Shown here: in pieces, positions 33,296 to 44,800 of the stretch
Layout of the letters: every line of letters begins with the position of its first letter
How positions within the stretch are numbered: the stretch's first letter is position 1
NCBI RefSeq assembly: GCF_020080835.1
Contig: NC_058158.1
Location: 7,130,001-7,194,000 of the forward strand
Source of the DNA: Cotesia glomerata
Lineage: Eukaryota > Arthropoda > Insecta > Hymenoptera > Braconidae
DNA length: 64,000 bases
Direction: 5' to 3'
Notes under the pieces: generated by a model
Told to the model about the DNA's origin: nothing
The model's database searches: none
The model's input: the letters and a program-made list of their open reading frames with translations, nothing else
Translations under genes and position numbers: made by a program

Positions 33296-36200
33296 ACACT
33301 TGCATTACCAGACACTTGATAATTTTTATATTTTTCTTAAAAAATAAATTAGGCATAGAAAAATTATTAAAAAATTGCATTTATAATTTTTTAGAGCTTC
33401 CAAGGATGAATTTTTTTTATATAATTTTTTCTTGTTATAATTTATTTGTTGAAAAAATTAAAAAAATTATCAGTTGTCTCTAAATTTCAGTACCATTTTT
33501 AAAAATTATTTGTTTGTCTGCAGACGGATCCTATGTGTCATTATTTGACTATTAGAAGTTTACTTGAAGCCAAAGAGTTCACAGAAGCTCTTCAAATAAT
33601 AAATGAAACGGAATTATGTACGAGTATCTCGCAAACGGGTGTTAGTTTTATGGATCACACAAATTTTATGCAAGATGCACCGAAAAATGTTAGTAAAATA
33701 ATTAATAATTAAGGTAAAAGACCCCATTAGTGGCACCTCTAAGCCCCTACTAGTGGCACTTTTTCTTTCAATGAAAAAATGTTCTACTTGGAATAAAAAT
33801 TAAAAATTTTTTTGGTCTAAACGTCTTAAAAATTAGAAATACAGTCAAAACCGTTTACAGCGACTTCGCTTAAAACGACGTGCTGGTTATTACGACGAAA
33901 CATTAGAAATAATATATTCATAATAGAAATTAATGATTTCATTAATAGAATAAGTACCAAAATCAAAGAACGTGTCAGTAATGAGATCCCCATCACTAAT
34001 AGGGTCTTTTACCCTACTATATACTTTTACCCTACTACTTTTTATTTAATTATTCAAAATAAATTTTTATAATAATATGATTAATGAAACAGGTCCAAAG
34101 CGCGATATTTTACGTAAAAGGACGAGTACACGAAGCTACTGATAACAGATCAGTTGCAGCGGATTGTTACAAACAAGCTCTACTTTGCGATGTATATTCC
34201 TACCAAGCATTCGAAGCTTTAGTACAAAACCAAATGCTCTCTGCCGCAGAAGGTCGTCTAATGATTAAATTTTTAAGTTATTTATTAAATTTACTATCGG
34301 ACTTGAAATAATTTTCTTCAATTATTTTTGCAGAGAAAGAATTATTAGATACTCTGCCTTTCAACGAGCAGTGTTCAGAAGCAGATCGTGAGCTTCTTAA
34401 AATGTTATACGAGAGTAAATTAAAAAAATATCAAGCGCCATTGGAAGATTTGTCGATAACTTGTGCTAAAGGTGTTTTGGTAACTGATAGGCTTCAGGAG
34501 AATTTAGATATGCAAGTTGCTAAGGCTGAAAGATTATATTATAATTGTGACTATCAACAATGTTTTTCACTAACTGAAGTGTAAGTATGAAAATTACTAT
34601 TTAAAAAATTTAATTAAAGTCTTTAATCAATATATTAAAATTTTTTTTTTCAGGATTCTAAAGAAAGATCCATATCACAGTTGTTGCCTACCTGTTCACA
34701 TTGCCTGTTTAGTGGAATTAAAAAAAACTAATGGTCAGTTGACAAAATTCAGTAATTAATAAATTATTCTATATCATTTATAGAGTAAGCAAAATTTTGT
34801 GGCCAGTGTATTTATATGATAAAATGGGTTTTTATCTCTAGATACATAATTAAGAAATGACCTTGTATCTTGTGAACTATTGACATTTTTAAAGATATAA
34901 GCTCATCCCGATGTTACTCTCATCAAGACCTTTCATTTGAATACTCACATCAATTTTTCATATATTTTGTATATTTATATATTTCGGAAATACCATATAT
35001 ATATATAAAATATATATAAAAAATGCCATGTGGGTACTCAAATGAAAGGTCTCGATGAGTGTAACATTGAAATGAAATTATATCTTGAAAAATGTCAATA
35101 ATTAAGAAATTACCTTGTATCTTGTGAACTATTAACATTTTTAAAGATATAAGCTCATCTCGACATTACACTCATCGAGACCTTTCATTTGAGTACCCAC
35201 ATCAATTTTTCATATATTTATATATATTATATATATGTAAATATGTAAAATATATGAAAAATTGATGTGGGTACTCAAATGAAAGCTCTTGATGAGTGTA
35301 ACATCGAGATGAGCCTATATCTTTAAAAACGTTAATAATTAAAAATTTACAGAGCAATTTAACAAAAGTCATTATTTAATAAAGCAAAATTTTATTTATT
35401 TATAGTTCACAAGTCACGGCACTCACATAGTGACTGCAAGATTGCTAGTTAATAATTAATAAATTTATAAAATGAGAACTAATTACTATTTTAAATAAAT
35501 TACAGCATTATTCTACTTAGCTCACAAGCTAGTAGATTTGTATCCTGACATGGCATTAGCATGGTTTGCAGTTGGCTGTTATTATTTCGCAATTGGTAAT
35601 TTTTAATTAAATTACTTATCATTACTCAATAAAAGTGTTTGATTAAATTAAAATGTTAATAGGAAAGAGTGATCATGCAAGGAGATACTTAGCTAAATCA
35701 ACAGCGTTAGATCGACTATTCGGACCAGCCTGGTTAGCGTACGGTCATTCCTTTGCTGTTGAAAATGAGCATGATCAAGCAATGGCTGCCTATTTCAAAG
35801 CATCGCAATTAATGAAAGGCTGTCATCTTCCTCTACTGTACATTGGGCTTGAATGCGGGTTGACTAATAATTTAAAACTAGCTGATAAGTTTTTCCAGCA
35901 AGCTCAAAGCATTGCGCCGAATGATCCGTTTGTCATTCACGAGACTGGAGTTATTTCTTTTTCTAATTTAGAGTAAAGTATTTTAATTTTTTCATATTTC
36001 TTTCACAACAAGATCCATCAAGTTAATTAGTTTTTTATTTTAGTTACAAGACAGCAGAACGACAATTTAAAGAAGCGTTGAGCAAAATTCAGATTGGAGG
36101 GAAAAATATCGTTTTACCTAGCAAATGGGAACCGCTTCTCAATAATTTAGGACACACGTGTAGAAAACTGAAGAAATATGACGAAGCTTTGGATTATCAT

Positions 36201-37569
36201 CAGCAAGCTCTCGTACTAAATCCTCTTAATCCATCAACTTATTCAGCTATTGGATTTATTCATGCACTAATTGGCAATACCCAGGAAGCTGTTGACGCTT
36301 TTCATCGGGCACTTGGTCTGAGGAGAGACGATACTTTTACCACAACTATGCTAGGATATGTTTTAGAACAGTTGATCGATGAAAGTCCTCCTTTTCCAGG
36401 TGATTTAATTGATGAGATAATTTATCTAAAATTTTTAATTATTTAATCTATATTATTAAGAAAATAAGAAAAATTTTGTATCCAGGATAATTATATGATA
36501 AAATCGGGTTTTTTTTTAATGAAATTTAGTCTCACTTCAAAGGTTTTGACTTGAATTTGTGCCTTTTCAAGGTTTTACATCATTCTCACCGATAGTCAAT
36601 TTATTATGATAAGTATTTAGGCTGCATTCGAAAATACTCTATCTATAGATACATAATTGAGAAATGATCTTTTATCTTGTAAATTATTGACATTTTTTAA
36701 GATATAAACTCATTTCGATGTTACACTCATCGATACCTTTCCTTTGAGTACCCACATGGCATTTTTTATATATTTTATATATATGGTATTTGTCAAATAT
36801 ATAAATATATAAAATATATGAAAAATTGATGTGGGTACTCAAATGAAAGGTCTCGATGAGTGTAACATCGAAATGAGATTATATCTTAAAAAATATCAAT
36901 AATTAAGAAATGACTTTATATCTTGTGAACTATTAACATTTTTAAAGATATAAGCTCACTCCGACATTATACTCATCGAGACCTTTCATTTGAGTACCCA
37001 CATCAATTTTTCATATATTTATATATATATTATATATATATGTATATATGAAAAATATATCAAAATGCATGTGGGTACTCAAACGAAAGCTCTTGATGAG
37101 TGTAACATCGGGATGAGCTTATATCTTTAAAAATATCAATATTTAAGAAAGTACAGTGCATTTTAACAAAAGTCATTATTTAATAAAGCAAAATTTTATT
37201 TATTTATAGTTTACAAGTCATGGTAGTCACATAGTGACTGCAAGGTTGCAAGTTTAATTATTATTGATTGTTATTATTGTAGATGCACCAGCGGAAATGC
37301 CTAAGTACAAATTCCCAGAAGCACCTCCGACAACAGAACCAACTGAATCGACCGACAACTCGGCAGCTGGAACTGCAAGCGCTCAAGAACAAGAAATTGA
37401 AAAATTACGTGTTAACTTATTTTCATCTTGGGGTGATGATAATACCGGAAAATCTGAAGAAAATCAACCTCGTCCTACAGAACGTCCTAGTGATGTCAAT
37501 TACTCGTCCGGGGAAATGGACTCCGAGATCGAGATGCTGGACTCTTCAACAGCTCACATTGAATATTAA
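32910..37569 (+). CDS. Cdc16: Anaphase-promoting complex subunit Cdc16 (APC6)
   Basis: Ten exons read 32910-33020, 33089-33241, 33524-33688, 34093-34252, 34334-34580, 34654-34733, 35506-35595, 35663-35972, 36044-36399 and 37283-37569, giving 652 residues (human 620). It is built of tetratricopeptide repeats. The strongest matches are ALFWADKVVSL, YHRAAHLIKSR, YYNCDYQQC, the block from SDHARRYLAKST to GPAWLAYGHSFAVENEHDQA, and WEPLLNNLGHTCRKLKKYDE. The tail after LRRDDTFTTTMLG is a poorly conserved Glu/Ser/Thr-rich extension. Cdc16 is a scaffold and TPR-lobe subunit of the ubiquitin ligase that triggers anaphase. Introns 6 and 9 (34734-35505, 36400-37282) contain Helitrons; intron 2 has a run of about 35 T, and intron 3 a TA-bounded element. 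Confidence 0.95.
33257..33291. repeat. Poly-T run of about 35 nt in Cdc16 intron 2
   Basis: It lies 16 bp after the exon 2 donor and is followed by a diverged miniature element at about 33305-33500 (third family, ending TTATCAGTTGTCTCTAAATT). Confidence 0.8.
33710..34016. mobile_element. TA-bounded miniature element in Cdc16 intron 3
   Basis: The ends are TAAGGTAAAAGACCCCATTA and TAATAGGGTCTTTTACCCTA. The same family as the outer element at 22066-23045, shorter and in the opposite orientation. It shares the inner CAGTCAAAACCGTTTACAGC block. Confidence 0.75.
34768..35448 (+). mobile_element. Non-autonomous Helitron, copy 5, in Cdc16 intron 6
   Basis: It begins TC followed by TATATCATTTATAGAGTAAG and ends GCTAG before T. 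The hairpin is GGCACTCACATAGTGACTGC, with one stem mismatch. At 681 bp it leaves about 91 bp of original intron. Confidence 0.82.
36447..37252 (+). mobile_element. Non-autonomous Helitron, copy 6, in Cdc16 intron 9
   Basis: It begins TC followed by TATATTATTAAGAAAATAAG between A and C, and ends CAAG (a variant of CTAG) before T. The hairpin GTAGTCACATAGTGACTGC is intact apart from one base. It is 806 bp; without it the intron would be 77 bp. Confidence 0.82.
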
Positions 37570-38340
37570 TTAATATGATTCTGTTTTTTTTTTTTAATTA
37601 TAATTTTTTTTAAATATAAATTATTGAAAAATATTTTCTTTTATTTAATTTCACTTGGTCATATATTTAAAAACAAATAATTTTTTATAAAAATTTTAAA
37701 TAAATTTTAATATTCTTAAATAAATACTCAAGTAAATATTATTAGATTGACATCCTGAAAAATAATTTTATTCGCAGTCATTTTTATTTTTTTAATGAAT
37801 TTTATTTGATTGAATAATTTTTAAAAAATTTCAAATATTATTTTTAATAATTTTTTAAGTTATTAAATTTAGTTAGTTTAATTAATATAATACTAAAGTT
37901 AGCCGGTGTTTTTATTTTTTTGATTTTCATTTAATTAATAAATTAGAACCAAAAAATATTTTTAAAAAATTTCACGCATTATTTTTCTAGTTCTTTACAA
38001 TTGAAAACTTTTTTTAATTATTTTGTTATCATTTTTTCAGTAAATAAAAAATTCTAAAAAAAAATTTATTAATTTATAAATAAAAAAACTTTTTTTTAAA
38101 TTGCACTTATAGTTTTTGAAGTTTTTAACGAATGAAAAAAATTTTTTTTTTTTTTTGTAATAATTCTTTAATAAAAAAAATCAAAAATTTTTAAATGCCG
38201 GCTAACTTTATTTTCATAATTTTTATCTAATTAATTGATACTGCCAAGGACTTTTTTAAGGATAACAAAATAGCGCATGCGTCAAAGTAAAAATTAAAAT
38301 TGCGCGCGTGATCAAAAGTAGACGAGCCGTTTGATTCAGT
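37570..38340. other. Cdc16 3' region and spacer before orb
   Basis: AT-rich. An AGTTAGCCGAC-type miniature element of about 330 bp (about 37890-38217) has ends CTAAAGTTAGCCGGTG and AAATGCCGGCTAACTTTATT. Its extra length suggests two fused copies. The last 100 bp turn GC-richer (GCGCATGCGTC, GCGCGCGTG), which I take as the upstream part of the orb promoter. Confidence 0.55.
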
Positions 38341-38357
38341 TAGCCGAGCGCGACAAC

Positions 38358-38390
38358 ATGGTTAAGAATCTGTACTTTTTACTCCCATAA
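38358..38390 (+). other. Upstream ORF 1 in the presumed orb leader (10 codons)
   Basis: ATG at 38358 opens MVKNLYFLLP and stops. It is a uORF only if transcription starts upstream of it, which the sequence cannot show. Confidence 0.3.
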
Positions 38391-38650
38391 GCCCGTATAG
38401 TATATAATCACACATCAAGTATATATCAACTTTATTTTACGCTCGAGTCGTGTCAGTCACTCAGTCGTCCTCACAACAGGCCGTGGGCAACAGATCGTTA
38501 ATAGATTTTCTTAAAATAATTAAAATAAATAACAAAATTTAATATAAAAAAATAAATCTTATTTTCACGACTCGTTATTTATCGTAATTAAAAATAAAAA
38601 AATATATTTATCGTGTTGTATGTAATTGTTTCTTCATATTATTTTCAACA

Positions 38651-38671
38651 ATGTCTTTCCGAGTTGTCTAA
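38651..38671 (+). other. Upstream ORF 2 in the presumed orb leader (6 codons)
   Basis: ATG-TCT-TTC-CGA-GTT-GTC-TAA, 130 nt before the first orb start codon. It would have to be bypassed or reinitiated past by ribosomes. Confidence 0.35.
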
Positions 38672-38800
38672 ATATAATAATTATTAGTTAGTATATTTTG
38701 TGCGAATTAAACAACACAAGACCACCGTCGAGGATATCAAGATTAAATCGCACTTGTTGACGGTGCTCTTTTCTTTCTAACGAACAAAGAAACAACTGAA

Positions 38801-41800
38801 ATGCCGAGTCTTCATCAGCAGGTACAATTTTATTTTTTATTCTAATACTATTTTTATTAAATAATTCTGTAATAGTAGATTAAAAATAATTAATTACTAT
38901 TTATTTTTTAGTAGTTAGTGTAATATTAAATAATCTTGCGTCTTTGTTTAGTCCTTTGTTTGAGCTTGTAAACGAGACAGATATACCAACGCCGGATAAC
39001 ATAAAACCAAAGATCGGCATCATATTTATGTTGAGTAAACTAAAACATCAACACTAAATTAAAAATATTATATTTTACTTGCAGGTTAATTTTTTTTGTT
39101 GCTATTTATTTTACAACAAGCTTCATGTTCCTCACTTCTAGGAACTTAATACTGGGATTAGTGATTTAACAAGTTATTTATTTTCTCTTTGTTAAAAAGG
39201 ATCTGTTTACTAAAATTGAAACGCAATTATTATAAAAATTTTAATATTTTGGACAGTTGTGCGTATGTTATTTCTATAAATATTTTTAATTATCGAGTAA
39301 ATTAAAAGTAAATATTTAAAAAAAAATTACTATTAACTAGAAAGTTAATTTTTTAAATACATAAATTTTTTTTATACAAAAAGTTCACTAAAATCAAAAT
39401 TAATTAAAATCTCAATACAAAAAAATTCATTTTTTTGAATCCCGGAAAAAATAGACCTGGAAAAAATTTTAAAGTCATGAAAAATTCATATTATTTCAGA
39501 TTTATTAAATTATTACTATTATTATTATTATTTTAATGAAATAATATGAATTTTTCATAATTTAAAAATTTTTTTCGGGTCTATTTTTTCCGATTGCCCA
39601 AAAAAATGTATCTTAATTCAAATCGATAAAAAAAAAGTTAAATAATTTGAAATAATTTTTTTCTGAAAAACAAAAAATAATTAATTAGTTCTTTTAGAAA
39701 TTAGTGTGTATGTGTACTGTAAAAAAAATGCTTTGTTCATAAATTTTTAGATCGTATATCAAAAGATCGTATTCTGAGAAAACGTGAAACTTTTGCTCGA
39801 TAATTAAGGGGCGGTAAGTTTACTAGCGGCCTCTTATCATACACAGGCTTGTAAGCTCTTTTTTCTTTATATATTAATTCGTGGAAAGTAATAGCTCAAA
39901 CTAAATACCCACACCACTGACTGGAATATTCCCACATTTTACCTATTATCCAGCACCTAGACTTCCCTCTCCCCTTATCACCAATTTTCTTTTTTGCTAT
40001 TATTCTATTTCATTGTGTTTTCCTTCTTCAATTGCTACCAGTCGATCATACCTTCCGGAGTCTTTGAACAGTCATGTTCAAAAACGATTTATGGGAGAGT
40101 GATAATACCGAGAATTCATTTGATTTTCATTTTCCCACGGTTCGTTTCAATACAAACAATATAATCTTTTATTTATTATTAATTACTAATACACAATAAA
40201 AATAATTTATTTAATAACTTTATTGAAGAGTTTGTTAATAATAAAATTTAATAATTTTTTTTTTAAATTACAGCTGGCCATGTCCTTCGAGGCTGAAAAT
40301 AACAATGCAACCGATGGATTACGAGGATCCGAGTCGTCGTGCGAGCCACCGCAAAAGCACCAATTGCAACATGATCAGTACGATCGTGAGTACCTGCAGC
40401 CACAGCAGCTCCAACGTGACTACGAGGGGCTTCAACTTCCTCAAGTAGACTTCCAACGTCAGCACGACGTTCAGATACGAGAATACGAAAGAGAGCAGAG
40501 CTCAATTTACCAAATTCGTGCCCCTCAGAGAGAGTCGTTATTCCAGCGGCGTGAACGTGAACGAGACTCGTTTCAATTGCATCACCAGCCGGAGAGATCT
40601 GAATCACGGATCGATCAGTACCGGGATAAGCTTCACCAACCGCTCAAAACTCTGGGAAGTCTTTTGCTGGATGTACCAACTCCCACGGTACCCTTTCATC
40701 CTCACAAAGACACCTCTTATGATCAGACTGACTCGAATCTTGAAGGTATGCATTGTTTATTTATTTTATATTTACTAACACTTGTTTATAATAATACATA
40801 AGTATTTTTAAAATGATTTCCCTACTAACAACCTTGCAGTCACTATGTGATTACCGTGACTTGTGAAATAAAAATAAAATTTTGCTTTATTAAATAATGA
40901 CTTTGGTTAAATTGCACTGTACTTTCTTAAATATTGAAGTTTTTAAAGATATAAGCTCATTCCGATGTTACACTCATCGAGAGCTTTTATTTGAGTACCC
41001 ACATGCATTTTGATATATTCTTCATATATACATATATATAATATATATAAATATATGGAAAATTAATGTGGGTACTCAAATGAAAGGTCTTGATGAATGT
41101 AACATCAGGCTGAGCTTATATCTTTAAAAATGTCAATCATTTACAAGATATTTGTTAAATTGCACTGTACTTTTCAAACTATTGACGTTTTTAAAGATAT
41201 AAGCTCATCTCGATGTTACACTCATCAAGAGCTTTCATGTGAGTACCCACATCAATTTTTCATATATTTTCATATATACATATATATAATATATATAAAT
41301 ATATGGAAAATTGATGTGGGTACTCAAATGAAAGGTCTTGATGAATGTAACATCAGGATGAGCTTATATCTTTAAAAATGTCAATAGTTCACGAGATACA
41401 AGGTCATTTCTTAATCATGTATCTAGAGATAGAGCATTTTTGACTGCAGTCTAAATACTTATCATCATAAATTGAGTATTGGTGAGAATGATATGAAACC
41501 TTGAAAAGGCACAAATTTAAGTCAAGACCTTTGCAATGACACTAAATTTAACTATAAAAACCCATTTTGTCATATAAATACACTGGTCACAAAATTTTGT
41601 TTATTCTCTTAATAATATAGATAATCAGCGATCTGTTTTTGTTTTAATTTATTTTTATTTATATTTTAAAATGAATCACTAGATAATGATGAGTTAATTT
41701 CAGGCTGGACTTTATGATTAGTCGTTTGTTATTAGTTATTTAAAGCAGTAATTTTTCAAGTCTATAAATAATTAAAATTAAAAAAAAAAACTGAAAATAG

Positions 41801-44800
41801 TCTTGTGTCATTTGCAGTACAGATTATATTTTTAATCGTAATATTTATATCTACTAAATTTACTAAAGCTAATAATTTGATTTGAACAGAAGACATGTCT
41901 ATTTCCGACTTGTTTGGACTCGGATTACCCAGAGGATCGTTGATGGGCAGCCAATCGTCAATAAACTCACCGGGATATCGACATCACCAGCAACAGCAAA
42001 CTCAAAATCATGGACAGAGTAATGTCTCACGGCCTTATAATAAATATCAGGTCAGTATTGTTATCTATCAATTTATCTTAAGAAAAAATATCTATGCTAT
42101 TGGTTTATGCATTGTTTAAATTTTAATTCTATTTAAATAATTTATAAAATGAATTAAAAAACTTTTTGTTTACGACATTTTCTATGACAACGCTACTATA
42201 TATGAAAGCAACAGTTTTCTTCATTTGTTCTCGGTACAGACTAAAGAATGTTAATATGCAAAAGCTTACGGTTACATTGTATAAGCCTCATTTTTAGAGC
42301 GTATGTCTGGCAACCTTTTAATGCTAAACTTTTTTGCGTGTTACAATAGATTAATATAATTTAAATAAGAATAGAGACGCAGTTTTTAAAATTAAAATAC
42401 TTTCTTCATTTTTTAATGATATAAATAATAATTTTATTAAAATAAAAAAACAAAATAAAAAATTATTTTATTTAAATAATTTACAATCGTATTATATAAA
42501 AATTATTTTATAGTCTTTTTTTTTTTTTTTTATTTGTAAAAATAAAAAAATAAATGTGTTTAACTTTGTAAATTTTTATTTCGACTATTTTCAAGTACTA
42601 CCGTGTAAATAGATGATTGAGAAACTTGGAAGAATCGCATCTGCACGTGACGTTTCAATATAAATTCTATATACACTAGGGCTATAGGTACTTGGGATTG
42701 CCGCTATTGATATTGTAACCCAATGCCCAATGCCAGATAGCTTATTACTTATTACATTTAGATTCACTTATCGAATTTATATATATATATATATAAATTT
42801 TTTTTTTTATTTTTTTTTCCACAAAAGCACAAAAATTACTAATCAAGTTCATCCAATATAATTATTATTCTATAGTTTTTAATTAATTAGTTTTTATTAT
42901 TATATTATAGTTTTTTCATTAATTTAATCTAGACAGCAGTAAATTTGTCGTAAAAGAGATTAATTCAATAAAATCCTTAGTGTAGACAAAATTATAACGA
43001 TCGAATGCGTTACATACGTGAGGATTGTGTACACATATGTATTTTTATGTCGAGAACATTTAAGTACATGACATTAGGATAGTAAAGCGAAGTACAATGG
43101 AGATTGGATAAAATAATAAATTATCGTAAAACGACACGTTAGGACGACCCGATTTTAAGAATCGAGCCAAGACTTATGTATTTTCAGGCCTGATGTGAGC
43201 CAAACATCTTTATTGCTACTCTTCGTCTTTCTTCATTTCTTCATTCTCATACAGTTATTCCTATTACTATTATTATTAGTATACAATATCAAAGGATAAG
43301 GTCTCGTGATAGTTTGTCGAATGGACATTACGCGGGATATTATCTTGGAAGTTGTCCAAAGATAGTGCTGGAAGGCTAATTCACCGACAGTAAACGCATT
43401 AAATATTATTTATTGTATTCTTTATTCGGTAGTATATGGGACATTCCATAGTGATTGGTGGGACATTTGACTCTGGGATTCCATCAATAATAATTATAAT
43501 CTATAATTATGTGACTGAAACTTATATTATAGTAAAATTTATCTTATAATATAGAAAAATAACTAATTAACAACATCCCTTTATCAAAAACCTCGATTAC
43601 TTTTTAAGTTTCTCGTAATTATCATTTGACTGAGTGTGACTGGTGGGACTAAGAACAAATCCTTCTCTCTTACCGCGGTATACTTAAAGTCGAATTTCAG
43701 TTCGACCACTAAACTTTTAAAAAATACTTCCCTATCAATATAAAATTTATCCTACAAACATTCAATATTATGAAGAATTAGACTGATTACCTACGTAGAA
43801 ATAATTAAAAAAATTTTTTTTGTTGTGACTGGTGAGACAAGTACAAAATGTCTACATGAAGTTGTTTAATCAAAAGACTTTTATATTATTTCAACCTTAG
43901 AAACATTATTGTTTATATATTTAACTATAAATTATTTAGGATAATTAAAAAACAGAAATAAAGGATTTAGCATGCTGACAACACAATCTTGATAAACTTA
44001 GGTTTTAATTAATAACGAACATAAAAAAATTTGTTCTTAAAAATATAAAAATAAATAGGGTAGAAGTACCGTTTTTGGCCAGTCAACATTTGAATAAACT
44101 TATAAAAAATTATGATAGTATAATCATATTTTTGTTGAGTTTTAAAAAATTTATATTAAAACATATTGAGTTTGTAATGATTTATTAATATAAATTCATT
44201 TCTATCGTTTATTTGAACAATTAATGGCCATAAACGGTACAATGGCTACAAACGGTACTTCTACCCTATGTTAGCTAATAACAAACATAAAATAAATTTG
44301 TTTTTAAAACTATTAAAACAACATTTGACCTGGATACAAGTTAGTACGGCTGATAAGTTACTAGGAGAGAAAAATCGATTTTCTTATTGATTAAAAAAAA
44401 TTTTCTTTACAAATTAGTAAAATATAAACTTTTAATAATAAATTAGAATGAACTAGAGAAATTTTAAAATTTTAGTCATTTTCCCATTTCACATGGAATG
44501 CCCCATATCGACGGTCTAATATAATTAGCAATTGGTCTCTCCTTATTTTTTAAAAAGTGATTTTTTTTAATTTTGATGTAATAGTCCAATTATAAATTAT
44601 TTGAATGATCTAAACCAAAACATTATACCTCCATTAGACATTAAATGGTTTTTTTAAAGAGATAATAAATTTTGAACTAATTGTTTTTTCGTACAAATAG
44701 AAAAATATCTAAAATAAAGTTAGACAATTTGCTAATTAGAACGTCGATATAAAAATCTCTTGCAACATATAAAATATTTTTTTTATTTAAATTAAAGTTT

